A program made the translations under genes and the position numbers. Of a DNA stretch of 64,000 bases, positions 47,755-57,247 are shown one piece after another (within the stretch, counting starts at the first letter, position 1; each line of letters opens with the position of its first letter). Under the pieces are notes generated by a model. That model saw only the letters and a program-made list of their open reading frames with translations, ran no database searches and was not told the DNA's origin. This stretch comes from JACDHG01 sp963811585 (GTDB lineage: Bacteria > Actinomycetota > Actinomycetes > Propionibacteriales > Nocardioidaceae): assembly GCA_963811585.1 (NCBI GenBank), contig CAWERR010000009.1:1-64000 (forward strand), given 5' to 3'.

Positions 47755-48790
47755 TTAGTTGGTGAGGGTGGTGCCGGCGGAGCGGAGGTTCTCGCAGGCT
47801 TCGACGACGCGGGTCGCCATCCCAGCCTCGGCCGCCTTGCCGTAAGCCCGCGGGTCGTAGGCCTTCTTGTCGCCGACTTCCCCGTCCACCTTGAGCACGC
47901 CACCGTAGTTTCCGAACATGTGGTCGACGATGGGGCGCGTGAAGGCGTACTGCGTGTCGGTGTCGACGTTCATCTTGACCACGCCGTAGTCGAGTGCGTC
48001 GCGGATCTCCTCGAGCGTCGACCCGGATCCGCCATGGAAGACCAGGTCAAAGGGCTTCGCGTCATCGCCCAGGTTGTGCGCCTTCGCCACCGCCTCTTGG
48101 GCGGCCTTCAAGATCTCCGGGCGCAGCTTGACGTTGCCGGGCTTGTAGACCCCGTGCACGTTGCCGAACGTCAACGCCGTCAGGTAGCGGCCGTCGTCGC
48201 CGAGCCCGAGGGCCTCCGCCGTACGAAGCGCGTCATCGGGCGTCGTGTAGAGCTTGTCGTCCATCGCCCCGACGATGCCGTCCTCTTCGCCGCCGACGAC
48301 GCCGACCTCGATCTCGAGCACGACGTGTGCCGCGGCCGCGTCGGCCAGCAAACCCCGGGCGATGGAGAGGTTCTCCTCCAAGCGGCACTGCCGACCCGTC
48401 CCACATGTGGGACTGGAACACCGGATTGCCTCCGGCTGCGACGCGCTCCTTCGACACCGCCAGCAGCGGCCGGACGAACCCGTCGAGCTTGTCCTGGGGG
48501 CAGTGGTCAGTGTGCAGCGCAATGTTGACCGGGTACTTCTTCGCTGCCTCCTCGGCGAACGCCGCGAAGGCTAGCGAGCCCGCCACCATGTCCTTGATCG
48601 TGGACCCGGACAGGTACTCGGCTCCACCGGTCGAGACCTGGACGATCCCGTCGCTCTCGGCCTCGGCGAAGCCGCGCATCGCCGCGTGCAAGGTCTGCGA
48701 GGAAGTCACGTTGATCGCGGGGTAGGCGAAGCGGCCCTCCTTCGCCTTGTCGAGCATGGCGGCGTACACATCAGGCGTGGCAAGAGGCAT
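47755..48790 (-). pseudogene. fba: Class II fructose-bisphosphate aldolase, frame broken once
   Basis: The ATG at 48790 begins MPLATPDVYAAMLDKAKEGRFAYPAINVTSSQ. At about 48385 one extra base shifts the frame. Removing it gives HMWDGSAVPLEENLSIARGLL and a protein of about 344 residues ending at 47755. Zinc-site and loop motifs are intact: NIALHTDHCP, EIEVGVVGGEEDG, TFGNVHGVYKPGNV, LVFHGGSGS and VVKMNVDTDTQYAFT. The enzyme interconverts fructose-1,6-bisphosphate with the two triose phosphates in glycolysis. A single inserted base in such a gene is most likely a sequence error. Confidence 0.92.
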
Positions 48791-48885
48791 GGGATCTCCG
48801 TGTCGGTATGTCGGCGGCGCTGCGCGGCCCAGTATCCCCCGTCGACACACGGGCTGTCACCGCGCCCACCTGCTGGGCGTCGACG

Positions 48886-49527
48886 TCATGCTGATGGTGC
48901 GGCGTGCTGGCGTACCCAGGTGTGCATCGCGATCGCGGCCGCGGCGCCGGCATTGATCGACCGGGTCGACCCGAACTGCGCGATCGACAACGTCACCTCG
49001 CAGGCCGCGCGCATGGGGTCGCTCAGACCAGGGCCCTCCTGCCCTAACACGAGCACGCACCGTCGTGGCAGCGTCGCCACCTCCAGCGCGGCCGCCCCAG
49101 GGAGGTTGTCGATCCCGAGCAGGGGCAGGTCCGCTGCGGCCGCCCAGTCCACAAGGTCCTCGACCGAATGGTGGTGGCGCACATGCTGGTAGCGGTCAGT
49201 GACCATCGCGCCGCGGCGGTTCCATCGCTTGCGGCCCACGATGTGGACCTCCGCGGCGAGGAACGCGTTGGCGGTGCGCACGACTGAGCCGATGTTGAAG
49301 TCGTGCTCCCAGTTCTCGATCGCGACGTGAAACTCGTGCCGTCTGGTGTCGAGGTCGGCCACGATCGCGTCGAGCCGCCAGTAGCGATAGCGGTCGGCCA
49401 CGTTGCGGCGGTCTCCACCCTCGAGCAGCGCTGGGTCGAGGCGTGCGTCGTCGGGCCAGGCACCCGACCACGGGCCGACTCCGACGTCATACCTGGGGTC
49501 GGGGCCGGGACTGTTCACGCGAGTCAC
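48886..49527 (-). CDS. SpoU/TrmH family RNA 2'-O-methyltransferase
   Basis: The product has 213 residues. The three SPOUT motifs are plain: NIGSVVRTANAF, RCVLVLGQEGPGLS and IAQFGSTRSINAGAAAAIAMHTW, which form the trefoil-knot SAM site. It should methylate ribose in tRNA or rRNA. The exact target is not evident. Its start is 26 bases from the divergent DedA gene. Confidence 0.9.
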   Translation of the reverse strand: MTRVNSPGPDPRYDVGVGPWSGAWPDDARLDPALLEGGDRRNVADRYRYWRLDAIVADLDTRRHEFHVAIENWEHDFNIGSVVRTANAFLAAEVHIVGRKRWNRRGAMVTDRYQHVRHHHSVEDLVDWAAAADLPLLGIDNLPGAAALEVATLPRRCVLVLGQEGPGLSDPMRAACEVTLSIAQFGSTRSINAGAAAAIAMHTWVRQHAAPSA

Positions 49528-49553
49528 TGTAGGAGGCCAGTTACCCTCGGGGG

Positions 49554-50261
49554 GTGACGACAGCCCAGCAGAGCCTCCTCCTCCTTGGTGGCCTGCTCGA
49601 CCCGCAGGCCCTGATCGACCAGTTCGGGACGTATGCGCTGTGGGGCGCGGTGCTGGTGATCTTCATCGAATGCTGGCTGTTTCCGTTCCTTCCCGGCGAC
49701 TCCCTGCTCTTCCTCGTGGGGCTGCTCATTTCGCAGCAGGAGACGATCACCGTGCCCCTCTGGGTGGCATGTGTGCTGCTGACGACGTCCGCCATCGCGA
49801 GCAACATCGTCGGGTACGGCGTGGGGGCCAAGCTCGGGCCAGCGGTCTTCAACAAACCTGACTCACGCTTCTTCAAGCAGGAGCACGTCGACAAGACGTT
49901 CGCGTTCTTCGACAAGTACGGCAACCGCGCCATCGTGCTCGCCCGGTTCGTGCCGATTGTGCGGACGTTTATCACGCTGGCCGCCGGTGTCGGCCGGATG
50001 CCGTTCCGACGGTTCCTCACCTACTCGGCCATCGGCGGCATCCTCTGGGCGACCGGACTCACCCTGGCCGGCTACTGGCTCGGGCAGATCGACTTCCTCG
50101 CCGACCACATCGACATCGTCTTGATCGGTCTGGTGGCGCTGTCACTGATCCCCATCGCGATCGAGGCGATGCGGGCACGATCGACGAAGCGCGACGAGCG
50201 GTATGACGAGCCGCATGAGCGCGAGCAGGTGCTACGTAAGGACGTCGCCGACCCCGACTGA
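49554..50261 (+). CDS. DedA family membrane protein
   Basis: The product has 235 residues with about five membrane segments. The DedA signature is visible in FIECWLFPFLPGDSLLFLVGLL and in FFDKYGNRAIVLARFVPIVRTFITLAAGVGRM-type sequence (Arg-rich G-x-x-x-R-F-x-P-x-x-R motif). DedA proteins move or flip membrane lipids such as undecaprenyl phosphate and phosphatidylethanolamine and help keep the proton gradient. The substrate here is not known. Confidence 0.9.
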   Translation: MTTAQQSLLLLGGLLDPQALIDQFGTYALWGAVLVIFIECWLFPFLPGDSLLFLVGLLISQQETITVPLWVACVLLTTSAIASNIVGYGVGAKLGPAVFNKPDSRFFKQEHVDKTFAFFDKYGNRAIVLARFVPIVRTFITLAAGVGRMPFRRFLTYSAIGGILWATGLTLAGYWLGQIDFLADHIDIVLIGLVALSLIPIAIEAMRARSTKRDERYDEPHEREQVLRKDVADPD

Positions 50262-50291
50262 GTCAGGCTGCCCAGCGATGCGGGGTTGAGC

Positions 50292-50696
50292 CTAGGGGCG
50301 GAGGGGCGCCTCAGGGTCGCAGTCGGCGAGGAACCCGCGGCAACGCTGTGCCTCTTCTTGGTCGTTGATCCGCTCGGACGCCTCCGCCAGCGCCGCCAGG
50401 CACCGCAGGAAGCCCTGGTTCGGCTGGTGGGACCAGGGCACCGGCCCGTGCCCCTTCCATCCGTTGCGCCGCAAAGCGTCCAACCCCCGGTGATAGCCCA
50501 CCCTGGCGTAGGCGTAGCCCTCGAGGTCGCGCCCGTCGGCCAGCGCCGACTCCGCAACGCCGGCCCATGCCAGCGACGACGCCGGATGAGCAGCAGCCAC
50601 CGTCTCCGGGCTGTCACCGGCGGCGAGCGCGTCGGTAGCGGGATCTGCTGGCAGCAGGGTCGGCGGCGGCCCACCGAGCAGGTTGTCGAAGGTCAT
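50292..50696 (-). CDS. DUF3151 family protein
   Basis: The ATG at 50696 gives 134 residues, starting MTFDNLLGGPPPTLLP. The HPASSLAWAGVAESAL, GYAYARVGYHRGLDALRRNGW and GHGPVPWSHQPNQGFLRCLAALAEA segments match the small actinobacterial DUF3151 family, often near the aldolase gene. Soluble, no known function. Confidence 0.8.
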   Translation of the reverse strand: MTFDNLLGGPPPTLLPADPATDALAAGDSPETVAAAHPASSLAWAGVAESALADGRDLEGYAYARVGYHRGLDALRRNGWKGHGPVPWSHQPNQGFLRCLAALAEASERINDQEEAQRCRGFLADCDPEAPLRP

Positions 50697-50881
50697 GGGT
50701 CCATCTTGCCGGGAGACGCCAAGGCGGCATACGCCGGTCCGGGTCGGCATGACACGCAAGAGCGCGGCGACGGAATCGTCCCCTGCGTCGATTCCGAAAC
50801 CGCGCTCGTGCGGTATCCATTGTGCACCGATCTGCCCTTTCGCGGTGGCATGAAGGTGTCATTGGCCCTAACCTGCCAAAC

Positions 50882-51859
50882 ATGGGGGAGATGTCCGGGC
50901 GCGGACCGCTCGCTGTCGTCGGTATCGACGAGACCAGCGAGCGCGCCTATCGGTTCGTGTTGCGCAACCCAGGGTGCACTATCCAGCAGCTCTGCGACCG
51001 ATTCGGCGTGCCGCCCGACGTCGCCAGGAGCGACCTCGCTCCCCTCATCGAGAGCCGCCTCGTCAAGCTGACCGGCGACTCGGTGACCGCAGAGGTTCCC
51101 GACCTGGCACTTGGCAGGCTCCTCAACAGGGAGGCGCGGCGGCTCACCGAGCTGGAGGACGCGTTGGCCGTCGCGGAGGCAGAAGTGCAGACGTACCTCG
51201 GCGAGCACCTCACTGGCCAGCGACCGGAGCGCGAGCTGGTGTCGGTCGACCTGATCCCGCTGGCGGAGTTCACCGACCTGATGGTGACGCTCATCGAGAA
51301 CGGCACCGGTGAGCTCCTATTCCTGCGTCCTGACCAGTGGTTCCTGCCGATTGGGGCCGAGATGGATGTCGTCGTCACCGCAGCGCTCGCCGCTGGCCGG
51401 AGGTCTCGGGTGATCCTGCCCGCCCAGGTCCTCGAGTCGAACCCGGAGTCGGTCCGGCGGCGCGTCGACGCCGGTGAGCGCGTCAAGGTGGTCCCGCACG
51501 TCCCGACCCGGATGGCGGTCTTCGGGGAGGAAGCGGCGATCCTGCCGAAGCGGTGGGGGGAGAACAGCGGTCAGCGTCTCCTCATCAGGGAGCCCGCGAT
51601 CGTCGCCTGCTGCATCGGATACTTCGACCTGCTGTGGGGCCGAGCGGTCCACTTCTCGTCGCTCAGAGGCGAGTCCGGCGAGCCACGACAGGCGCTGCTC
51701 GAGATGCTCGCGAGCGGCGCCAAGGACGAGCAGATCTCGCGCGCCCTCGACATGTCGTTGCGCACGGTGCGACGCCGGATCGCGTTCCTGATGGCAGAGC
51801 TCGGCGTCGACTCGCGGTTCCAGGCGGGCATGGAGGCCGTACGTCGCGGGTGGCTGTGA
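50882..51859 (+). CDS. Transcription regulator with TrmB-like and LuxR-type HTH domains
   Basis: Starts at 50882 or 50891 are possible, and neither has a well-spaced ribosome site. The product has about 325 residues. An N-terminal winged helix (ERAYRFVLRNPGCTIQQLCDRFGVPPDVA) is followed by a helix bundle, a middle region (about 110-245) resembling the sugar-sensing or PLD-like domain of TrmB regulators, and a C-terminal LuxR-type helix-turn-helix (LLEMLASGAKDEQISRALDM). Effector and targets are unknown. Confidence 0.7.
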   Translation: MGEMSGRGPLAVVGIDETSERAYRFVLRNPGCTIQQLCDRFGVPPDVARSDLAPLIESRLVKLTGDSVTAEVPDLALGRLLNREARRLTELEDALAVAEAEVQTYLGEHLTGQRPERELVSVDLIPLAEFTDLMVTLIENGTGELLFLRPDQWFLPIGAEMDVVVTAALAAGRRSRVILPAQVLESNPESVRRRVDAGERVKVVPHVPTRMAVFGEEAAILPKRWGENSGQRLLIREPAIVACCIGYFDLLWGRAVHFSSLRGESGEPRQALLEMLASGAKDEQISRALDMSLRTVRRRIAFLMAELGVDSRFQAGMEAVRRGWL

Positions 51860-51882
51860 CGTTTTTCGCAACGTCGTAGTCG

Positions 51883-52800
51883 TCAGTCGGCCGGCCCCTT
51901 CGGTTCTTCCGGTTCGGACAAAGGCAGTCGCATCGAGAACGCCTGCGGGCTGAGTCGCCAGGCGCGCAACGTGATGGGTCCGGCGAGCTCACCGTCGGCG
52001 TTGCACCAGAACGGGTCGCCCTCCATCGACACGTGACGTGCCCGCACCGTGCGTACGTCGTGGCGCTCCTCGTGGGTGCCGCGCTTCAGATGGATGCCGT
52101 AGAGGAACCGCTGGCGTCGTGCCACCGAGAACGACACGACGACGTCGACCACACCGTCGGTCGGATCAGCCTGAGGTGCAAGTTCCGTGCCTCCGCCGAT
52201 GTGGGAGCCATTGCCGATGCCGACCTGCAGGACACGGCGGTGGCCGTCGGCGAGCAGTTCCTCATCGGCAACGACGACCAGGTGATGGCCCTCGGACTTG
52301 AACCCGGCCTTGACTGCCCCGACGACATACCCCAGCTTGCCGAGCCGCGACTTCCACGGCTTCGCCTCCCGGCCTGCCTCTGCTCCGACCCCGGCATGCA
52401 CGGCGTTGACGACGATCCCGTCTTGGTCGTCGAGCAGTACGTCGACAAGGGCAGTCCGTCCTCCGATGACCACCGCTGCGGCTTCCGCCGGGCTCAAGGG
52501 GATCTTCGTGCCCCGGGCGAAGTCGTTGCCGGTGCCGAGGGGGATGAGCCCGATCGTGGGACCCGCCAAATCTCCTCGCCGATGCAGCGACGCGACCACG
52601 GCGTGCAGGCTCCCGTCTCCGCCGGCAACCACGACGTCGCGCCCGTCGCGTGCGTCGAGGGCCTTGTCGAGCTCGTCGTGGTTGCTCGTCGCCACCACGC
52701 GGACCTCGGCACTGTTGCGCAAGATCGTCAGCGCCTCGGCGACGGCCGCCTCGTCGTGAGTGCCGGCGCCGGAGTTGGTGATGAGCAGGATCCTGTCCAC
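51883..52800 (-). CDS. Diacylglycerol/sphingosine kinase family lipid kinase
   Basis: The product has 305 residues. The catalytic-domain motifs are VVVAGGDGSLHAVV (GGDG) and LIPLGTGNDFARG, and the C-terminal beta domain contains VGIGNGSHIGGG and the DGELAGP motif that ends these kinases. It phosphorylates diacylglycerol or a similar lipid at the membrane. It converges with the regulator on the left and is divergent from purA. Confidence 0.88.
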   Translation of the reverse strand: MDRILLITNSGAGTHDEAAVAEALTILRNSAEVRVVATSNHDELDKALDARDGRDVVVAGGDGSLHAVVASLHRRGDLAGPTIGLIPLGTGNDFARGTKIPLSPAEAAAVVIGGRTALVDVLLDDQDGIVVNAVHAGVGAEAGREAKPWKSRLGKLGYVVGAVKAGFKSEGHHLVVVADEELLADGHRRVLQVGIGNGSHIGGGTELAPQADPTDGVVDVVVSFSVARRQRFLYGIHLKRGTHEERHDVRTVRARHVSMEGDPFWCNADGELAGPITLRAWRLSPQAFSMRLPLSEPEEPKGPAD

Positions 52801-52943
52801 CAGCGAACACTAGTGCCCATGTCATCGCGCGAGGCGGATAGCATTCAGCCGCAAGCGCCCCGGCTGTTGCAGCCGGGGCTCACGCTTTCGCCCTGGACGG
52901 CGGGGGCCTGCTCGGACGTGACAGGTCGAGGAGAGGGACGCAG

Positions 52944-54227
52944 ATGCCCGCAATCGTGATCGTCGGTGCCCAGTGGGGCGACGAGGGCAAGGGCAAGGCG
53001 ACGGACGTCCTCGGGAGCCGGGTCGACTACGTCGTCAAGTTCAACGGGGGCAACAACGCTGGGCACACCGTCGTGATCGGCGACGAGAAGTACGCGCTCC
53101 ACCTGCTGCCGAGCGGCATCCTCACGCCAGGGTGCACACCCGTCATCGGCAACGGTGTCGTGATCGACCTCGGTGTGCTCATGGGGGAGCTCGACGCCCT
53201 CGACGCGCGCGGCATTGACACGTCACGGCTGCTCGTAAGTGCCAACGCCCACCTGATCACCGAGTACCACCGGACTCTCGACAAGGTGGCGGAGCGGTTC
53301 CTCGGATCCCGTCGGATCGGGACGACTGGTCGAGGCATCGGACCTGCTTACGCCGACAAGATGAACCGGATCGGAGTCCGGATCCAAGACGTCTTCGACG
53401 AGAAGATCCTGCGACAGAAGGTCGAGGGCGCTCTCGACCTGAAGAACCAGATCCTGGCCAAGATCTACAACCGCCGCGCGATCGAGGTCGAGCAGATCCT
53501 CGACGAGTTGCTCGCGCACCGTGACCGGCTGGCGCCGATGGTCGCCGACACAGGCCTGCTCCTCAACGAGGCGCTTGACCGCGGCGAGACCGTGCTCCTC
53601 GAGGCAGGGCAGGCAACGCTGCTGGACGTCGACCACGGGACCTACCCGTTCGTGACGTCGTCGTCGGCCACGTCCGGCGGCGCCTGCACCGGGTCGGGCA
53701 TCCCGCCGACGCGCATCGACCGCGTCGTCGCGATCGTCAAGGCCTACACCACGCGCGTCGGCGAAGGACCGTTCCCGACGGAGCTGACTGACGAGAGCGG
53801 CGAGTTTCTCCGCAAAGCGGGTGACGAGTTCGGCACGACCACGGGCAGGCCGCGCCGATGCGGCTGGTTCGACGCTGTGATCGGGCGGTACGCCGCGCGC
53901 GTCAACGGGGTCACCGACTTCGTGCTGACCAAGCTTGACGTGCTCACGGGGCTGGAGAAGGTTCCCGTCTGTGTGGCGTATGACGTCGGTGGGGTGCGCC
54001 ACGACGAGATGCCGGTCAGCCAGTCCGACTTCCACCACGCGCGGCCGATCTACGAGGAGTTCCCGGGATGGTCGGAGGACATCTCCGGCGCCCGCACGCT
54101 GACAGACCTGCCGGCCAACGCGCGTTCCTACGTACAGGCGCTCGAAGAGATGGCGGGGGCGCGCATCTCGGCGGTCGGTGTCGGCCCGGGCCGAGACGAG
54201 ACCGTCGTCATCCACGACCTGCTCTGA
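52944..54227 (+). CDS. purA: Adenylosuccinate synthetase
   Basis: The product has 427 residues, the family length. The GTP P-loop region VGAQWGDEGKGKATD lies at residues 6-20. NGGNNAGHTV, GTTGRGIGPAYADK, the QATLLDVDHGTYPFVTSS and the GPFPTEL segment are all intact. It makes adenylosuccinate from IMP, aspartate and GTP. GAGAGGGA precedes the ATG. It starts the loose series of purine genes in this part of the window. Confidence 0.98.
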   Translation: MPAIVIVGAQWGDEGKGKATDVLGSRVDYVVKFNGGNNAGHTVVIGDEKYALHLLPSGILTPGCTPVIGNGVVIDLGVLMGELDALDARGIDTSRLLVSANAHLITEYHRTLDKVAERFLGSRRIGTTGRGIGPAYADKMNRIGVRIQDVFDEKILRQKVEGALDLKNQILAKIYNRRAIEVEQILDELLAHRDRLAPMVADTGLLLNEALDRGETVLLEAGQATLLDVDHGTYPFVTSSSATSGGACTGSGIPPTRIDRVVAIVKAYTTRVGEGPFPTELTDESGEFLRKAGDEFGTTTGRPRRCGWFDAVIGRYAARVNGVTDFVLTKLDVLTGLEKVPVCVAYDVGGVRHDEMPVSQSDFHHARPIYEEFPGWSEDISGARTLTDLPANARSYVQALEEMAGARISAVGVGPGRDETVVIHDLL

Positions 54228-54240
54228 CGTCAACCCCTTG

Positions 54241-54282
54241 CGTCCGTGCGGCTGGTCGCTGGAGCGCTCGCTTGTACGGACG
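54241..54282. repeat. 42-bp stem-loop repeat between purA and purD, copy 1
   Basis: The unit starts CGTCCGTGCGGCTGG and ends GTACGGACG. The ends pair over 9 bp with one mismatch. It is nearly identical to copy 2, 19 bp further on. Confidence 0.85.
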
Positions 54283-54301
54283 TAGGGGAGGCGCCGTGCT
54301 G

Positions 54302-54343
54302 CGTCCGTGCGGCTGGGCGCTGGAGCGCTCGCTAGCACGGACG
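54302..54343. repeat. 42-bp stem-loop repeat between purA and purD, copy 2
   Basis: The unit starts CGTCCGTGCGGCTGG and ends GCACGGACG, with perfect 9-bp ends that can pair and an inner GAGCGCTC palindrome. It lies 25 bp before the purD GTG. Confidence 0.85.
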
Positions 54344-54368
54344 GAAGGTGCCGATAGGGTCGTCCACC

Positions 54369-55616
54369 GTGAAGGTGCTGGTGGTTGGTCCGGGTGGTCG
54401 GGAGCACGCACTGGTGGAGGCGCTGTCACGTGACCCCGATGTCCACGCCATTCACGCCGCACCCGGCAACCCCGGCATCGCTGAGCTTGCCGAGGTGCAC
54501 CCGATCGACGCCCTAGACGGGCGCGCGGTCGCCTCTCTCGCGTCGCGTCTTGCGGTCGACCTGGTCGTGGTTGGTCCTGAGGCGCCGCTGGTTGCCGGGG
54601 TCGCCGACGACGTACGCGCCGCCGGGATCGCCTGCTTCGGACCGACCCGCGAGGCCGCCACGATCGAAGGGTCCAAGGCGTTCGCCAAGGAGGTGATGGC
54701 CGCGGCCGACATCCCCACCGCGATGGCCCACGTCTGTGAGTCACCCGCCGAGGCCGAGAGCGCGCTCGACGCGTTCGGACCGCCGTACGTCGTCAAGGAC
54801 GACGGCCTCGCTGCCGGCAAAGGGGTGCTGGTCACCGCCGACCGGGTGGCCGCGCTGGCCCATGCCGCCAACCACAAGCGCGTTGTCATCGAGGAGTACC
54901 TCGACGGACCTGAGGTGTCGCTGTTCGCGATCTGCGACGGCGAGACGGTGCTGCCGATGCAGCCCGCACAGGACTTCAAAAGGCTGCGGGACGACGACGA
55001 AGGACCCAATACAGGCGGCATGGGTTCCTACACGCCGCTGCCGTTTCTCCCCGACGGTTTCGTCGACGAGGTCGAGCATCGCGTGCTCCGTCCCGCTGTC
55101 GCCGAGCTCGCCCGTCGAGGTACGCCGTTCGCCGGGCTCTTGTACGCCGGACTGGCGCTCACGTCGCGCGGCGTGCGCGTGGTCGAGTTCAACGCCCGGT
55201 TCGGCGACCCTGAGACACAGTGCCTGCTGCCGCTGCTCGACAGCCCGCTGGGCACTGTCCTCCACGCGGCAGCGACGGGCCGACTGCACGAGATCGGGCC
55301 GCTGCGTTGGAAGCAGGCCGCGGCGGTCACCGTCGTAATTGCGGCAGCGGGATACCCGGAGGCTCCACGTTCCGGCGATCTGATTAGCGGGGTGGCCGAG
55401 GCGGCCGCTCTCGACGGTGTCCATGTGACACACGCCGGTACGACGCTCTCGCCTGATGGCCTTGCCACGTCCGGCGGCCGGGTGCTCGGCGTGACTGGCG
55501 TCGGCCCCGACCTGGATGACGCCCGCTATCTGGCCTACCGGGCAGTCTCGGCGATCGGCTGGGCTGGTGCACAGCATCGCAACGACATCGCTGCCGCCGC
55601 CTCCCGCCTGGGCTGA
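54369..55616 (+). CDS. purD: Phosphoribosylamine-glycine ligase
   Basis: A GTG at 54369 gives 415 residues and the usual start KVLVVGPGGREHALVEAL. The ATP-grasp enzyme has the motifs FGPTREAATIEGSKAFAKE, VVKDDGLAAGKGV, EEYLDGPEVSLFAICDG, GGMGSYTPLP and EFNARFGDPETQ in order. It joins glycine to phosphoribosylamine in the second step of purine synthesis. The spacing repeats upstream separate it from purA, so the two may be transcribed apart. Confidence 0.96.
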   Translation: MKVLVVGPGGREHALVEALSRDPDVHAIHAAPGNPGIAELAEVHPIDALDGRAVASLASRLAVDLVVVGPEAPLVAGVADDVRAAGIACFGPTREAATIEGSKAFAKEVMAAADIPTAMAHVCESPAEAESALDAFGPPYVVKDDGLAAGKGVLVTADRVAALAHAANHKRVVIEEYLDGPEVSLFAICDGETVLPMQPAQDFKRLRDDDEGPNTGGMGSYTPLPFLPDGFVDEVEHRVLRPAVAELARRGTPFAGLLYAGLALTSRGVRVVEFNARFGDPETQCLLPLLDSPLGTVLHAAATGRLHEIGPLRWKQAAAVTVVIAAAGYPEAPRSGDLISGVAEAAALDGVHVTHAGTTLSPDGLATSGGRVLGVTGVGPDLDDARYLAYRAVSAIGWAGAQHRNDIAAAASRLG

Positions 55617-55686
55617 CCCCGAGGCGGCGGAACCCCGCGCGACCCGAGACTCGGGCAGTGGCCCGGTGATGTCGACAAGCTCGATC

Positions 55687-55786
55687 AGCGGACCGTGGGA
55701 GAGATCGGCGGTCCGTGGGAGAGATCGGCGGACCGTGGGAGAGATCGGCGGACCGTGGGAGTTCAGCGGACCCGTGGGAGAATCAG
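55687..55786. repeat. 20-bp tandem repeat just before purB
   Basis: Four to five copies of GCGGACCGTGGGAGAGATCG or close variants start at 55689, 55709, 55729 and 55749, then degenerate up to 55786, five bases short of the purB start. The sequence TCGACAAGCTCGA, also found in the 19.7-kb array, stands directly before at 55672-55684. Confidence 0.9.
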
Positions 55787-55790
55787 ACAC

Positions 55791-57215
55791 GTGACGGCCA
55801 TCTCCAACGTGCTTGCGACGCGCTACGCATCGGCCCCCATGCGCTCCCTCTGGTCGCCAGAGCACAAGGTGGTCACCGAACGCCGGCTCTGGGTCGCAGT
55901 CTTGGCGGCACAGCGTGACCTCGGCGTCGACATACCCGACGGAGTCGTCGAAGCCTACGAACGGGTGGTCGAGCACGTCGACCTCGCCTCGATCGCCGAC
56001 CGGGAGCGGGTCACGCGCCATGACGTGAAGGCGCGGATCGAGGAGTTCTGCGCACTCGCCGGCCATGAGCACATCCACAAGGGCATGACGAGCCGCGATC
56101 TGACCGAGAACGTCGAGCAGCTGCAGATTCGTGACAGCCTCGTCGAGATCCGCACTCGGATGATCGCCACTATCGCCCGCCTTGGCGAGCTGGCGGCTCA
56201 GCATCGCGCCCTCGTCATGACCGGTCGCTCCCACAACGTAGCGGCTCAGGCGACGACGCTCGGCAAGCGGTTCGCCACCGTCGCTGAGGAGCTCCTGTCA
56301 GGTCTGCAGCGGCTGGACGAGCTGATCGCGCGTTACCCCCTACGTGGCATCAAGGGGCCGGTTGGAACGTCGCAGGACCAGCTCGACCTGCTCGACGGGA
56401 ATGCGGCAAAGCTTGCCGACCTGGAGCAGCGCATCGCGCACCATCTCGGCTTCGACCACGTCCTCACGAGTGTGGGTCAGGTCTACCCACGCTCTCTCGA
56501 CTTCGATGTCGTTTCCGCCCTCGTGCAGGCGGTGGCAGGCCCGAGCAACCTCGCAACAAGCATCCGGCTGATGGCCGGCGCCGAGCTCGTGACCGAAGGA
56601 TTCCAGCCGGGTCAGGTCGGCTCGAGCGCGATGCCTCACAAGATGAACACGCGTTCGTGCGAGCGCGTCAACGGGCTCGCGGTAGTCCTGCGTGGCCACC
56701 TGTCGATGGTGAGCGAGCTGGTCGGTGACCAGTGGAACGAAGGCGACGTCTCCTGCAGCGTGGTGCGCCGGGTCGCACTGCCTGATGCGTTCTTCGCCGC
56801 CGACGGTCTCTTCGAGACGATCCTGACCGTGCTCGACGAGTTCAGCGTGTTCCCGGCCGTCGTCCAGCGCGAGCTCGACCGCTACCTCCCGTTCCTCACG
56901 ACGACGAAGGTGCTGATGGCCGCCGTCAGGCGGGGCGTTGGCCGGGAGACGGCGCACGAGGCGATCAAGGAGCATGCGGTCACGGTCGCCCTCGCGATGC
57001 GGGAGAAGGCGGCTGACCGCAACGACCTGTTCGAACGGCTGGCGTCCGACGACAGGCTAGGTCTCACAACCGCTGACCTGGCGGCGTTGGTGGCCGACCC
57101 GCTGTCGTTCACGGGCGCGGCGGTTGCCCAGGTCGACGACGTCGTACGTCGGATCGAGGCACTGGTCGTGGCAAACCCAGAAGCCGCTGCCTACCGTCCC
57201 GCCGCCATCCTGTGA
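55791..57215 (+). CDS. purB: Adenylosuccinate lyase
   Basis: A GTG at 55791 gives 474 residues. The frame stays open upstream only because it runs through the repeats. GTGGGAG, supplied by the last repeat unit, is its ribosome site. Signature motifs are KGMTSRDLTENVEQLQ, MTGRSHNVAAQATTLGKR, KGPVGTSQDQ and SSAMPHKMNTRSCE. The enzyme removes fumarate from SAICAR and adenylosuccinate. It converges with the Ser/Thr kinase on the right. Confidence 0.96.
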   Translation: MTAISNVLATRYASAPMRSLWSPEHKVVTERRLWVAVLAAQRDLGVDIPDGVVEAYERVVEHVDLASIADRERVTRHDVKARIEEFCALAGHEHIHKGMTSRDLTENVEQLQIRDSLVEIRTRMIATIARLGELAAQHRALVMTGRSHNVAAQATTLGKRFATVAEELLSGLQRLDELIARYPLRGIKGPVGTSQDQLDLLDGNAAKLADLEQRIAHHLGFDHVLTSVGQVYPRSLDFDVVSALVQAVAGPSNLATSIRLMAGAELVTEGFQPGQVGSSAMPHKMNTRSCERVNGLAVVLRGHLSMVSELVGDQWNEGDVSCSVVRRVALPDAFFAADGLFETILTVLDEFSVFPAVVQRELDRYLPFLTTTKVLMAAVRRGVGRETAHEAIKEHAVTVALAMREKAADRNDLFERLASDDRLGLTTADLAALVADPLSFTGAAVAQVDDVVRRIEALVVANPEAAAYRPAAIL

Positions 57216-57247
57216 CTCCGTGCCAACGCACCTGACGAGTCGGCAAG

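Noticed and set aside
55687..55786. CRISPR array or coding extension of purB
   Set aside because: There are no spacers between the 20-bp units. The extended N-terminus would be a translation of the repeats, whereas the GTG at 55791 has a ribosome site and fits the family start.
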